Assembly (NCBI GenBank): GCA_032358165.1
Contig: JAALGY010000013.1
Coordinates: 467,317 to 531,316 of the forward strand
DNA from: Diplosphaera chodatii
Lineage: Eukaryota; Chlorophyta; Trebouxiophyceae; Prasiolales; Stichococcaceae
Direction of reading: 5' to 3'
DNA: 64,000 nt
In this document: piece by piece, positions 19,601 through 32,055 of the stretch
How the letters are laid out: each line of letters opens with the position of its first letter
Position numbering within the stretch: position 1 is the stretch's first letter
Notes under the pieces: generated by a model
What the model saw: only the letters and a program-made list of their open reading frames with translations
Databases searched by the model: none
What the model was told of the DNA's origin: nothing
Translations under genes and position numbers: made by a program

Positions 19601-21700
19601 AGAGCGATATGTAAACTGCTACATCCAACTTGAGAAATATATGGACGACGGCATGTGCCCAAACCTATGCTGCTGCAAGAGCTGGATCGACATTGATATA
19701 CCGATCTGACTGCAATTGCACAGGTGCAACATGTGCTGCGGCGTCCACGAGCAGCCGTGTGACGTGCAAAGGGCAGCTGTGATGTGATCATATGCTTGAT
19801 GCCTGCAGCATGCTGCACAACCATCTCCTTCTGCAATGTTGCCAGGCTGCAAAGCGCACCCCAGAACAGGATGAAGGCGGGTATAAAGGCGATGGCCAGC
19901 GACACGCGCCAGCCCCAGGAGTGGTGCTGCGTCCCGTAGTTGATGAGCTGCAACCAGCACGCAGCGTGGGGTGGTTGCGTGGCGCTCACAGACTGGTGGT
20001 GCTGGCCAGCAAGACGACACTGCAGCTGGCATGCAGACACTATACAATACTATACTATACTATTCCTAGGAGTATAGTATTACGGCGTGCTCACCTGGGC
20101 GATCAGGATCCCGATAGTGACCATGAGCTGCGTGCACAACCCAGCATATAAATACCTCACGTGCCGTCAAACTGCTGCCACATGCGATGAACGCACAAGG
20201 CAAGGACAGTGGCGCTCAGCTATGCGCCGCTTACGACAGCATTAGACTATGTCAGACCTGGAAGAGGATGTTGAGGCCGCCGCGCAGCTTGGCAGGCGCC
20301 ATCTCGCTGTTGTACACTGCGTGACAAATCATCAAGGTCATCAATACGCGCAAGACTGTCGATCACAAAGAATTGGCCATGCACAGGTGCGTCACGGAAA
20401 AATGGGTGCTGTGGCGATGTTGAACAGGACTCACGGGTCGTGCACTGCAGCGCAGCAGACACAAGCACGTCAGGTGTCTGGCCAGCAGCAGACGCGACGC
20501 TTTATACATTGAGCAGCATTGCCAGCCCAACATCAGCTGCAGACAGCAGTCTTTTCGACCTCTGTATTGCACCTGGATGGCGAAGCCGACACCGAAGCCC
20601 AGGATGACACGGCCAATGTAGAGCATGGCCTCGTGCTCTGCCGCCGTCAAGATGATGGTGCCTGCATGCGCGGCGGGGGCCCAGCCGTCAGGTCGGCTGC
20701 TGTGGTGCTCGCAGCTGGCAGTGCCAGCCTGACAACAGTTGCTGGGGCTGCTGCAGGTGCCAGGCAGGGGACCCCGAAACATTCGGCAAAGCTGCGGGTG
20801 GTGCGCCCACCGATCATGTACAGGGCGCCCGACAGGACCATGGACACCTTGCGCCCCTTGTGCTTCGTCACCCACGCCGCCGGGAAGCTGGCGACCAGGC
20901 CTGCGTGGCAGGCAGCGGCTTCCAGTGAGAAGGCAGAAACCAGGATAGTACCTGGTGGAAGCATTCAGGCTCATGGTGACATTGCAGGGGCGCAGCAGCG
21001 GTGCCGCACCAGCGAGGAACAAGCAGGACGTGAACGTCTGCAGCTTCTGGTCGTTGAACTTGCAATAGGGGCTGGTGTTGTTGTCGGCGTTCTTGCTGAC
21101 GAACACGCCTGTGCATGGGGGCGCGGGGGTGCGTCAGTCACAGCACACTGTGGCCTGCATCCCATATACTTCATCGCACACTTCTCAGCAGCAGGCATCT
21201 AGATATACTGAGCAGCACGCACCGGGGTAGAATTTCTGCAGGAAGGCGTCCATGTTGCTGACGCCGCCAGACACGCCGTTGTCATACCTGTTGCAGGCGA
21301 CAGCACCCTGCATTGGTGAATGCTAGTGCAGACAGTGCAGTGCGTGGGCGGACCAAAAGCAGGAAATGTGTCAGATGCGCAGCAGCTGACACTGAGCACT
21401 GGCAGCGGCGTGGTGCTCACCCGAACATGAGGCCGCCAGAGGCCTGCAGCGCAGTGGCACGCCATCCGTCAGCACCCACATGGAATGGGACGACGCCCGA
21501 ACGAAAGTGACTACCAACATCTGCAGGCCACTCGCCAACGGCCTCCGAGGCTCGGCTGCAGACGGCAGGCTGTGCAGCAAGGTCTGCAGAACGAAACGCA
21601 CCGCCACCAGGGTGACCATGGCGACGTAGGGCGTGAAGCGGCCCTGGTGCTGGTCGGTGCGCTGCCCCGGCAGGTCCGCCACGGGCCCGCCGCCGCCCAT
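16613..21700 (-). CDS. Hexose/H+ symporter-type MFS sugar transporter
   Basis: Twenty-two exons (minus): 21700-21602, 21443-21421, 21287-21223, 21108-21010, 20900-20811, 20658-20573, 20444-20435, 20316-20258, 20127-20095, 19947-19860, 19596-19469, 19256-19167, 19035-18931, 18769-18619, 18232-18132, 17998-17931, 17802-17754, 17620-17571, 17423-17402, 17241-17186, 17031-16995, 16744-16613. All phases close, giving 546 aa. Family motifs: [14 protein letters not shown] near the N-terminus, GRK after TM2, [38 protein letters not shown] (sugar site), [17 protein letters not shown] and the closing [11 protein letters not shown] followed by HWFWKR. It should import hexose with protons at the plasma membrane, as in Chlorella HUP proteins; the substrate is inferred. 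Met at 21700 begins the usual MGGG leader. Confidence 0.93.
17046..17062. repeat. Interstitial telomere-like repeat
   Basis: About two and a half units of the plant-type heptamer CCCTAAA within a transporter intron (17186-17031). It is too short for a telomere and may be a repair scar. Confidence 0.75.
18405..18665. repeat. Three tandem degenerate copies of an exon end
   Basis: The core gcccagcaggatggcgacca recurs at about 18631, 18530 and, diverged, 18421. The first is the 3' end of transporter exon 14; the others lie in the following intron. On the minus strand each reads LVAILL... and ends at a donor-like GTG. Period about 100 bp. Confidence 0.75.
20048..20080. repeat. AT-rich hairpin in a transporter intron
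   Basis: Arms atactatact (20052-20061) and agtatagtat (20071-20080) are perfect reverse complements around a 9-base loop containing cctagg. It lies between transporter exons 9 and 10. Confidence 0.65.
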
Positions 21701-23188
21701 CCTGCGGTGTTCGGTCACAGCTGTGATATCATGCGTCATAGTGCAAGTTCCAGCCGCGATGGTGTCCTGTTCGTTGGGCTGTTGCCCACGTTGCTTCCCC
21801 TACATACAGCTGGCCGCGGTGTGTCATCCCACGCAGAGTTCATCGTTTGGCAACAGGATGCCGCGGATGACCAACATACCGCAGCAGCCACAGATTCACC
21901 ATCAACGCAGAGCATGAGACGCGCATCGAAAGCAGGTGCCGCCGGTTGACAGCCGCAACAGAGCACAGGTGCTGTGCAACTTCCTCGGCACCCCGGTCAA
22001 ACGAAAAGAGCGAGGTGTGCTGTCTCACGCACCAACCGTGGCTGTGCATCGGCCTTCACATTTGCCTATGCTGCGACCAAGTTTTGCAGTCATGTGCATG
22101 GGGCAACGGGCACCCCATGGTGCGGAGTGCGCTGCGTGCACGAGCGGATCACCGCACGACACCAGCCACCAGGGCGCACCTGAGCACTCAGCAGCGTCCG
22201 TAAAGGCGCCCAGTGGCAGGCAAGGAAGCTCGTAGGCTGGTGCAGAAGCAAGCGCCCTGCATGAGCAACAGCTGTGCAGTCAGTATTCCGACAACAAAGA
22301 GGACCGTCCTCGTCAGCACCCGCGCAGCACACTTCAACATTCGCAGTTCTGCGGCAGACTACGCATGGCAGATCATGCAGCTTTCGATGGCGAACAGAGT
22401 CAGCGGGCGACTACCCGGCTGCCACCACGTCTACAACACCCAGAATGGAATGGACCCACTACATGCAGCGGTTGCAGTCCTGGCACTGCGGTTCCGGATC
22501 ACAGCCGACACCGCCATTACGATCTACATATCAGCCGTATCTAAGCTGTGGCTGCGGCTGGTGCCCTGCTGGTGCACAGCTGGGGCTGCACCTCGGCAGA
22601 AACTGCACGGAAGACTGCACCATGAACTTTGACAGCGCCTCACCGTCGACTGGGTTCCCGGTTTGCTGCCGACGGCCGCGTTTCCACTGCTGTGAAGATA
22701 TTGCGACTTGAGATGTGTCGTGCTAGGCAGTGCGACAGTGTGCACGGAGCATGATGAGCCTACGGGCGAACTTGTGCAGGCCAGATCAATGACTCATGAG
22801 TCCAGGGCGAGATCTGCCCAGATTTGGATCTGCCTTTGGTGGCAATCCTGAGCTTTACTGCTCTCCTAGAAGCAGCAGGAAAGGCAGGTCGAAGAAAGGC
22901 GACTGTATACAACCAAACCGGCATGCGCACTGTTGCGCAGCGTCTAACGGGCACGGCAGCCAAAAAACACCGGGGCGGCGCCAGCACACACTAGGCACTG
23001 CGCTGCGGACAGAGGGACCCCTGGGTACATGACAAGCAATGCCAATACATGATGGTACACCCGCACACAACAATCCCATGGTCAGGCAACGTCGGCTATC
23101 GTTCAATCGAATGACCCTGCACATGAGCAGCTGCTTGGCAGTAGCAGTATCGCTGCACTGCCCTCCGCGCTGCTGAGCGGGTGATTCG
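21701..23188. other. Upstream region of the transporter, no gene seen
   Basis: About 1.5 kb with only short, motif-less frames on both strands. It contains the transporter promoter and the 3' flank of the TMEM242-like gene. Confidence 0.4.
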
Positions 23189-25352
23189 CTACAGGCTGGT
23201 GCTGCCGACGACGCGGGGGTTCCAGCGGCTGGCCAGCCGCTTCTGCAGCTCGCTGTCGGGCGGGCGCTGCCGCTGCTGCCAGCCGCCGTCCGCGCCCTGA
23301 TCCGTCGCTGCGCCTGGGTCCAGGCCCAGGAAGGCCTGCAGCATGACGTCACCAACCGCTGCACTGCACTGCAACTGACAGATACTGCGAGTGTAGTGAA
23401 CTGGATGTGCATGTCCTGCTGTGGAGGTGTCAAGTCGGGTGTGCCGAGGGTGTGGACTGCTTCGAACATCACGGCAGGCATATGCATCCCCCACATCACG
23501 GTGCACAGAGCATACCGGAAGCTTGCGCCTCATGACAGCGCACGCATCAGCAGCCGCTGCACTGCGCCGAACGATGGCAGCGAAAGCGTGCCCTCGTGCT
23601 ACAGTGCAGAAGCGTGCACCTGGATGGCGGACCTGACGCCTGCTGCACGCGAGCGCAGCGCCTCGGCGGTGGGCTCGGCTGCGGAGCGCACCGCGTCGCG
23701 GAACTCGGCCGGCGAGTGCACGTCCATCGCGCGCACCGCCAGCGTCGCGCCCGCCGCCACGCCCAGGAAGCCTGCAGCGTGTGCGGCCGCATCAGAGCCT
23801 GCTGAGCTCCCCAAGCAGCAGCCTGCCATCTCCAAGTGCGAAGGTGACAACCAGACGTCCTAGATGTGCTGCTGCCGCCTGCAATACACTCCTAATATGA
23901 GACCCTCACATAAACAGGCAAGGTGATGATGATATGAGGCAGTTTGACACAGACAAAACCTCACCGAGCAAAGAGCCGTAGGCGAGGGCGCGCACGCCGG
24001 CGTTGTAGGAGCGACGCGCCACCTCTGCAGCCTCCGGCGAGATAGGCGCGGGCGGTGCAGCCGCTAGATCCTGCAGATACAGGTCTGGGTTATGAATGAG
24101 GTCTGCAACGTCTGAACACTGGCATGGCAGCAGTCCGCTGCCCGCCCTGCTGCTGCCCGGGCTCAGCCGCCGCTGCAGTGACAATGAAAGGGGGGGAAGT
24201 TGCGACATCCTGTGGACCATACGGGCTCACCAGGTGCCAGGTGTGGACTGACTAAGCCCCGGCGCACCTGGGCGGCGGCGGCGGCGAGGCCATAGCGGTT
24301 GCGGCCGCCCAGGGCGAGGCGGGGCACGTGGCCCACCAGGGCGGCAGCCCCCGCCATGGACGACCGGTAGCGCGCGATTTCTGAAGCGCTCAGCCGAGCC
24401 GGCATGCCCTTGATGCGCCTGAAACCGCAGTGTGAGCAGCTGTCAGAGCTAGGGACCTCAGCGTCATCCGCAGCGTATCTGGGCCTGGGCAGGCTGCATG
24501 AGCGGTGTGCAACTGCTGCCTCTATCTGCCGCCCCAATGCCATGTGTGCCGCAAATGTAGCATGACTGTTGGGCAGCACACAGCAGCCTGCAATGCTCGG
24601 GTGATGGCTGCACCATCAGCGGCTGTGGCATGGCGCCGTGGGCTGCCAGCACAAGGCGAAGCTCCATGCACCTGACAAAGTCCTTGCGGGAGGCGGCGTG
24701 CGGGTCGTGCACCCGAGCCCTCTGCTGCAGAATCTCCGCCAGCACCTGGCCGCATGACAGGCAACGCACAGTCGACGCACCAGTCTGGGTCAGGATACAA
24801 CTGGTGCATAGGCACCGAGGCGGGTCCTCGCATCGTCAGGGACTGCCCAGGTGCAGCAGCGGACGAGTGCTGCGGGAAACAACTGCCTGCAGACCTGCTG
24901 CTTCCCCAGGCAGGCTCTCGGTGCACCCCTTGTGAGAAGTGCACGAGCGGCAGTGGCACTCGGTGCAGCTTTGGCTGCCGTCACTCGCCAGATGCTGACT
25001 CTGGAATATCACAGCGCAGCACACCTCGAAGTTGGTGGAGCTGTCGGTGGTGGCGTGGGTGACGGCGCCGCCCAGCCGCGCGCCCGCCAGCTCCTGGATG
25101 TGGCCCTCCCGCACCAGCCGCCGCCGGTGGCGCTGCAGCTCCGCCTCCTGTAAAAGCACACCCCAATTTGACGACACAGCGGCAGTGTCTTACGACATTG
25201 ATGCGCTGCAGCATGCAATTAATGACCTGTATCACGGCATCGGAGGTTTCAAAATGCAAACGCAGTGCACACAGGAGCACCTGCTCGAGCTTGAAGTAGG
25301 CGGACTCGCGGGCTGCGCCCATGCGGCCGATGATGTTGCCGCCCACCCCCAT
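23189..25352 (-). CDS. TMEM242-like protein with long N-terminal extension
   Basis: Seven exons (minus): 25352-25281, 25147-25025, 24745-24672, 24418-24268, 24070-23965, 23771-23620, 23335-23189, all in phase, 274 aa. The C-terminal half (about 160-230) has a motif resembling TMEM242: RALAYGSLLG, a short hydrophobic stretch FLGVAAGATLAV, then DVHSPAEFRDAVR. TMEM242 is a two-pass mitochondrial inner-membrane protein that helps assemble complex I and the ATP synthase c-ring. The N-terminal ~65 residues (GGNIIGRMGAARESAYFKLEQ, then EAELQRHRRRL) recall the ATPase-inhibitor IF1 pattern of a Gly-rich start, YF and a charged helix; this is weak. If correct, the gene combines two ATP-synthase-related modules. 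The family call is from remembered pattern, not a search. Confidence 0.6.
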
Positions 25353-26063
25353 GGTGGCGCGGCACTGGGTGTCAAGAAGACCCCACGGTCAAGCTAAAAG
25401 GTGGGTGAGCTTCTGCAAGGTTGCGGCAGGTATGTAGAGGGCCGTTTCTGTAGCAGTTGTCAGCAAGGCAGCCTCGGCTGGGTGCCAACAGCACAGAGGA
25501 TTCCACGAAGTACTTTGCGAGGTGCGTGATGTGCTTGCTGCCTAGTCCGCGGCAGGAAAGCTTGACTGTGCGTGAGAAGGTTGGTGCAATGGCTATGCAA
25601 TGAAGATTGCAAGCCACAAGTGCGGAGGCGGATGCCCAGTGACATGACATCACATTCCACCATCTACCCGGGAGGTGCAGCACTGCTACGACTTACGAGC
25701 AACATGCATTAAGGTGTCATTGCCTGACTTACAGCTTGAACGTGTCAAGCAGCAGGCAGCTAGCGTAGTGCTCACCACAGTGCGCTTGGAAACGTGTTTG
25801 TCCATGCGCTATGCTCTGTGAATCATTTGAACCAGCAGCGTCGCACTTTCTGGCCTTTTAGTGATTGCAGATCCAACCTGAAGTCAGCTCAGCCGTGCCG
25901 TCGAACGACTGTAGGTTCTGCGACAGTCCATCAAGCGGTGTTACCCTCGTAAAGGCCTGCCATCGGCGCGCACCCAGAAGCCCGCTTTGGCAGTGCTGCC
26001 CGTGGGCCCGCGAACTGCCGACACAGCAGCGTCCCGCAAGAGAGCAAGCGCTGAACCTCAGCC
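25353..26063. promoter_or_regulatory. Divergent intergenic region
   Basis: A 711 bp gap between diverging starts of the TMEM242-like and coiled-coil genes. No coding signal is seen. It is more AT-rich than its flanks around 25380-25860. Confidence 0.4.
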
Positions 26064-27238
26064 ATGATGGATCCGCCTGCGGACGTCGCCGCGGCGGGCG
26101 GCGAGGTGGGCGCCCTGCGGCAGCAGGTGCAGCAGGCGCAGCAGCAGGCCTGGCAGGCCCAGGACGCCCTCAACGAGGTGCACGTGCACCACTATGTGCC
26201 TGTCAGTGCCTTGATCCGGTTGCTATGGCGGTCGCAGCCGCACCCAAGGAGGAATCTCCTGGAGAGTCTGGTCAGCATGCCACGCATCAGGCCGCTGGCG
26301 GCACCAGGTTTCGGAACCAGCAGCATGGGCGTGCAGGCGACAGCGGGGCGTGAGGCGGCCACCAAACGGCTGGCGGCGGTGGAGGCGCGGTGCGCGGGGC
26401 TGCAGGCGGACGCGCTGCGGGCTGCGGCGCTGGACCGCCGCTGCGGCCAGCTGCAGGCCGAGCTGTCGGCGGCGCAGCAGGTCCGACTGTCCTGTTGATA
26501 TGTGCAGCAACGGTGCCGCGATGCAGCTGAGTGCTTGGCAGGCGAGATGCGAGGCACCAGGGGTGTTGCTGTCCACCTCGCTGGCGTTTATGGAATGTGC
26601 ACTTGCACTTACAACTGCAGCAACTGTGGCTGAGGACAGAAAACTCTGTAAAGGGAGCATTAAAGACATACTCCGAGGCGCTGACATTAAACAGGAGGCG
26701 GCGGGGCTGCGGCAGGAGGCGCAGGGCCTCAGGGCCGAGTACGCGCGGCTGGCGGACGGCGTGCGGGAGTCCCGCAGCCGGGAGGCCGCCGCGGTGGAGG
26801 CGGCGGCGCGCGCCGACGCCGAGCGGGCGCGGCTGCAGCGCGGCCGCGACGAGGCCGCTGCAGCGCTCCGGGTGGGTTTTGCTGCTGCTGAGCAATGTCA
26901 TGTAAGCCGACGGCGCTTTGTTGGCGCTGCCCAGCCACAGCCGGATCCCCGTGTGCGCCTGGTTTCGCTGCCCTGCCCCGGCCGACGACCTACTGGTCGT
27001 GCGCATCTCCAACTCACACAAGAGGTGGCAGTGTGCCATGCAGGCGGCGGAGCTGCGGGCGCAGGAGGCAGAGGAGGAGCAGTGCCGGGCGGAGCAGGAG
27101 GCGGCCGCCCTGGCCGCCGAGCTGCGGTCTGGCGGCGGCGCCGGCGGCGGCGCACAGCCGCAGGTGCGCTCCTGCTGCCACTGCTGCTGCGGGTGCCACT
27201 TCTGCTGCCGCTGCCGCTGCCGCTGCCGCTGCCGTTGC

Positions 27239-27278
<40 letters not shown>

Positions 27279-29206
27279 GCTGCCTGGTCTTGCAGCCAGT
27301 GGCCATACGGGCTTTGAAACTTCTGGAGTCGAGAGTGTTCCCACTTGCCTCGGCCGTGATCTACAGGGCGAGCCGGCGGGCGCTCAGCAGGCGGATGCCC
27401 AGAGGGAGGCGGCGGCAGAGCAGGTGGCGCAGCTGCAGCAGCTGCTCAGCGCAGAGCGTTTGCGTTCTGCGGTGGGTGTTGCCTCAGTTCTGCATGAGAA
27501 GTCCAGCTTGCCTAACGAGTCTGCAAGTAACTATCGTCACAGCTGCCCGGTAACGAGAGACAGGGTTTTGCTGACACCCTGGGCATGCAATTCTGCAGGA
27601 AGCAGGGGCTGCGGCAGCATCTGCGCAACAGCGTGCGGCGCAGGCCGAGCAGGATGCCGAAGCCGCACGCCAGTCAGCGCAGGCGGCAGGCCTGCCCGCT
27701 CAGGCGCAGCGCACTGCCGCCGAGCTGCAGCATGCCGGCAGCAGCGGGCCCGCAGCCCCGTCAGCCCACGCAGCCTCTGCCCCCAACTCCACAGCCTCCA
27801 GCTTCGTGCTGGTCGGGCATGACGGTGCTGCGTCCGGCGGCGCCGCTGCAGACGGTGGGAAGGCGGCGGGCGGGGCCGCCAATGAGGGCGACGAGTCGGA
27901 TGTGATGGCGGCGCTGCGGGCGATGCGGCGGCGGGCGGCGGCGCTCAAATCCGCGCGTGACAAGCTCCTGGGCCAGGTTGAAATTTAGAAAGAATTCAAC
28001 AGACTTTGTTGTGCTGTCTACTGTATGTCACGCAGCGGTCCACACACATCCGCCCTTGCATCCGTTCGCTGCGACTGGTGGCGGGTCCCTGATGCTCGTG
28101 GCTGAGACTTTGCAAAGGCAGCTGCGCTGCTGCGCTGCAGATGGATGCGCTGTCCACAGAGCTGGAGCAGCTGGCCGTCGAGAACGCTGCTCTGTCAGAG
28201 GTGGGCGCAGCCCTGCTGTTGCTTGAGCGCAGTGACTCGCTGTAAGCAGGGTTTTTCCCAGGGTTCGAGCTTTCTCCTCCAGTCCTTTATGTGTCCTGTG
28301 ACATGATGTGCTGTGTCCTCTCGCACGGTTGTGCAGCGCCTGACTTGCTGCATGAAGTGCAAGCGCAGGCGCTCATCGAGGCACGCGCTCAGGCGGCTGC
28401 CTGGGAAGGCAGCGCGCAGGCCAGCCTGGCGCAGCACGAGCGCCTGAAGGTGCGGCGTGGCCACGAACACCCATCCCCGTGGTTGTCAGTATTGAAAGGA
28501 GCGCAAAGGCGTGCCCTACACCCTACCACCTCCCTGGACCACTGCTTTCAGTTGGTCATGCAACAGTGGATGTATGGGCCACGTCCCCTGCCTGCAGGAT
28601 CTGCTGGAGGAGTCGGCCGCCTGGCCGGTGGGGGCGGCTGGGGGCGAGGGGAGTGGAAAGGACGCCGCTGGGGACGGCTCGGCGGCGCGGCAGCTGGACG
28701 CGGCGCGGCGGGCGCTGCTGGCGGAGCAGGCGCACGCCGCCGGCCTGCAGGTCCAGGTGCTGTTGGGTCGGCACTGTATCTTGCAGTGTGCTGGAACCTA
28801 TCTCAGACCATTGCTGCTAGGTAGATACGCCTGATGAGCGGTGAAGTCAGAGGTAGCACAGCAGAGACCAGGGCATTCACTGTAGCAGTAGGACGTTCTG
28901 GACCTGCTTCCCTGGGCTCTTGTCATCAAACGATCATGTGCTGCAGGTGGATGCGCTGGTGCTGGAGCTGGCCCGTTGCGATGGCACCGCCTCTGCGGTC
29001 GCCCGTGCCACCCTGCCAGCGCTCACACAGGTCCGTGCGATGGTGTGAGACTGCAAAGCAGCTGCAATGCTCTCCATTAGGTAGTACCGCCAGACATCAA
29101 GGCTGGCTTGGAATTTGGCGGCCAGAGTGGGAGCTGCCTGAGTGAAATTTGTTAGCTGCAGGTGGAGGCGCAGCTGGCGGCTGTGCTGCGCATTGGCAAG
29201 GTGTAG
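26064..29206 (+). CDS. Coiled-coil protein of unknown function
   Basis: Eleven exons: 26064-26177, 26337-26480, 26695-26871, 27044-27163, 27367-27471, 27599-27976, 28141-28200, 28369-28449, 28598-28756, 28947-29030, 29162-29206; 488 aa. Every intron is in phase 0. The protein is almost wholly helical Ala/Glu/Gln/Arg/Leu sequence with heptad character, as in LRQQVQQAQQQAWQAQ, RLAAVEARCAGLQADAL and LRAEYARLADGVRESR, interrupted by one Gly/Ser/Pro segment around residues 205-250. No catalytic motif or membrane segment is seen. It could be a cytoskeletal, golgin-like or centrosomal scaffold, but nothing fixes this. The start is the ATG opening a phase-matched exon; the end is GKV then TAG. Confidence 0.7.
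27170..27290. repeat. CTG and CCGCTG microsatellite in an intron
   Basis: A run of (CCGCTG)n followed by at least ten pure CTG units, immediately after the exon 4 donor of the coiled-coil gene. It gives misleading open frames on both strands. Confidence 0.9.
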
Positions 29207-29578
29207 AGGCCGCCTCGCGCCCGCTGGCCGCTGCAGCCCTCGTCTGCGGGGCCTGCACCCCGTCCATGCACAGCCCACGTGAGCCGCGATCGTGTGCACA
29301 TCTCGTGTCACGTCGGAACAGCCACTGTTGTCAGGATGCTACAGTGTGATGAAAGGTCAATGTAGTATGCGTTGCGGACCGTGGAGACGACCCTTGGGCA
29401 TGCCGGCGCCCCTGCGTGAAAAGATCTCATGCAGCACGTGACTGACCTTGTCGCTTGGCCTTCCGGCAGCGCAGCCTTACCACCGCTGGGCAGATGTGTG
29501 GCAGGTGTCGACATGTTACGGCAAATTTACTTGTTTAATTGAAGTGCACGGGAGCACACGACATTCGGTGCGTGCAGG
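29207..29578. other. Short intergenic gap
   Basis: Between the coiled-coil gene and the AGC kinase, same strand. It holds a 3' UTR and the kinase promoter; no gene seen. Confidence 0.45.
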
Positions 29579-32055
29579 ATGTCAGTCCGCAGCAGCAGCG
29601 AGTCGGCGACAAGTGCACTGCGGCTGCAGCGGGGAAAGAGCAGCGGCAAGCTGCGCTTTGGAAAGGATAAGCTCTTGCGCACAAACAGCGGCGCGGATCC
29701 GCCGCCGCTGTACCCCAGCGCCAGCAGCAACAGCATCGTTTCCTCGGATGGCGAGGAGCTGACCTCCTGGCGGATCGACTCGCATGCAGCCACAGCGCCT
29801 GCGCCGCAGCGGTCGTCAGACGGTGATAATGTGGTGTCCACACGCAGCGTCTCTGTGCCGGCGGCATTGGGGAAGGTGCAGCCCCCCGAGCCGTGGGCAT
29901 GCAATTCGCTGGCAGACCTCGAGATTCTGGCCACCATCGGTTCGTACTGCATGCACACTTTGGCTTCTTCTGTGCCTGCGCATCGTCCTATTGTCGTGTC
30001 ATCGTCCGCAAACCTGCATTCGTACATGCAGCGACAAGCGTGCTGGATCGGCATCCGCGACTTTTGTGGCTGGTCCCTCGTGTGCAGGCACAGGCACCTT
30101 TGGGCGCGTCAAGCTGGCGCGCAGGCGGCGCGACGACGCCTTCTTCGCGCTGAAGGTGCTGCGGAAGGAGCAACTGCTGCGGTTGAAGCAGGTACAGCAC
30201 GTGCTGAATGAGCGGCGGCTGCTGGCGGCGGTCGACCACCCCAACATCGTCAAGATGTGCGCACCCTGATGGAGTACTAGGAAGAAGCTGGACAGATGAC
30301 AGCATTCGGTGATGTCTGTTGCAACGTAACGCTTGAGCACCGCTGGTCCAGGTGCAAGTGCATGCCTGCGAGGGCTCTGGCACACAAGATGCACGGCGTA
30401 CAGCACATAAGCTAATCCTGCATGATTCTGTGCAATCACTGCAGGTACGGCACCTTCCAGGACGAGCTGAAGCTGTACATGGTGATGGAGTTTGTGCCGG
30501 GCGGGGAGCTGTTTGGGCACCTGCGCGCCGCGGGGCGCTTCAGCACAGCAGCTGCCCGCTTCTACATCGCCTGCGTCGTCTCGGCGCTGGACCACCTGCA
30601 CCGCCACGACATCGTGTACAGGTGCCGCCGCTGCTGCTTTGGGCCTAGTCACCACCAGCGCACATCTGGCTATGCACGCACTGCACGAGCAGACGGTCAC
30701 GGAGTTGGTAGGCAAATGCTCATGCTGAATCTGCGCCACATTTGCACGCCCCTGTGCCTTTGCCGCCCTGAAGCTGCTGGTCACCAGAATCCAGTATGTC
30801 AAAATGCATAAAAGCTCACGCACAAGTGCACTCTGCTGGCACCTCAGCCCTGCCATGCCGAATCCTCCTGGCGCGTCGTGCAGGGACCTGAAGCCGGAAA
30901 ACCTGCTGATCGCGCCGAGCGGCTACGTGAAGCTGTGCGACTTCGGGTTCGCCAAGCAGCTGGGGCCCGGGCCGCGGGCGCGCACCTTCACGCTGTGCGG
31001 CACCCCCGAGTACCTGGCGCCCGAGCTGCTCGCCAACGCGGGGCACGGCAAGGGCGTCGACTGGTGCGCTGCTCGTGGAGTATCCTACCTGCAGTGCTTG
31101 TCAATGTCTACTGCGCTGGCAACAGCTGCTCAGATGCCAGGCATTGAAGCCATGCCAAGCACTCGCCACCAGCATATATGTCTGGTTGCACAACCTCCTG
31201 CTACATCATGCGCATACTACACGACAACTGTTTCAGTGATCCTTTGCCATTTCAACACTGGCGCTGGAGGAGTACACTGCGTCAAAGTGCACTGCTGCAC
31301 TGCGGCAGGTGGGCGGTGGGAGTGCTGCTGTACGAGATGCTGGCGGGGTACCCGCCGTGGCAGGACGGCAACACCTACGCGGTGTACCGCTCCGTCATGC
31401 GCGGCCGGCTGGCCTTCCCCCACCACTTCGACCCCGACGCCCAGGTGCCGCTCGCACTGGCAATGCACACCGTTTTCCACACCCTTCTGATCTCTGATAT
31501 GAAGGTGGTCACACAGTCATTGAGCCGCAGTGAGTTCGGACCTGTGATGCCCTGCAAGCCTCAACGGAGTGGTGAGCCACACACCGTGCCCTCCGACAGG
31601 ACCTGGTGCGGGCGCTAATGGCGAAGGACGCGGCGGGGCGGCTGGGGTGCGGGGCGGGCGGCGGGGCGGCGGTGATGCGGCACCCCTTCCTGGCGCCCGT
31701 CGACTGGGGCGCACTGGCAGCAGGTCCGCAGCACTGCTGTGCACCTGCACCGGGGTTGTGCAGCGTGCTGGTGACCATCCGTGAGAGGCGCTTGCATGGC
31801 GCGCAGCTGCAGGAGTCCCTGTGCAGCTCGTCCTTGCCATCACTCCTCGGAGAGACCCCGACAAGGTGCACAAGCAGGTAGCATTGTGACATCCGCGGTG
31901 CAGGGGTGCTGGAGCCGCCGTTCGTGCCGCACCTGGAGGGCCTGGGCGACCGGCGACACTTCGGGCGGCACGCCTCGGTCAGCTTCGACGGCGGCGCGCC
32001 CGAGGCGCTGCCCGCGCTGCTTGCGGCCGGCGGCCAGGCGTTCCGGGAGTTCTAG
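29579..32055 (+). CDS. AGC-family protein kinase, PKA catalytic-subunit type
   Basis: Seven exons: 29579-29939, 30088-30256, 30445-30621, 30884-31063, 31309-31444, 31600-31723, 31904-32055; in frame, 432 aa. The first ~115 residues are Ser-rich and unmatched. Then [11 protein letters not shown] (Gly loop), FALKVLRKE (Lys), [29 protein letters not shown] (the YRD form normal for AGC kinases), KLCDFGFAK, activation loop [15 protein letters not shown] with the PDK1-type Thr, [20 protein letters not shown] and HPFL. It ends exactly in FREF, the PKA-style C-terminal FxxF hydrophobic motif. These features favour PKA/PKG-like activity responding to cyclic nucleotide via a partner; no cNMP-binding domain is fused here. 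Start chosen at the first ATG of the in-phase exon. Confidence 0.93.

Noticed and set aside
26287..27344. Minus-strand poly-Gln / poly-Ser frames
   Set aside because: Translations of the intronic CTG repeat opposite the coiled-coil gene.
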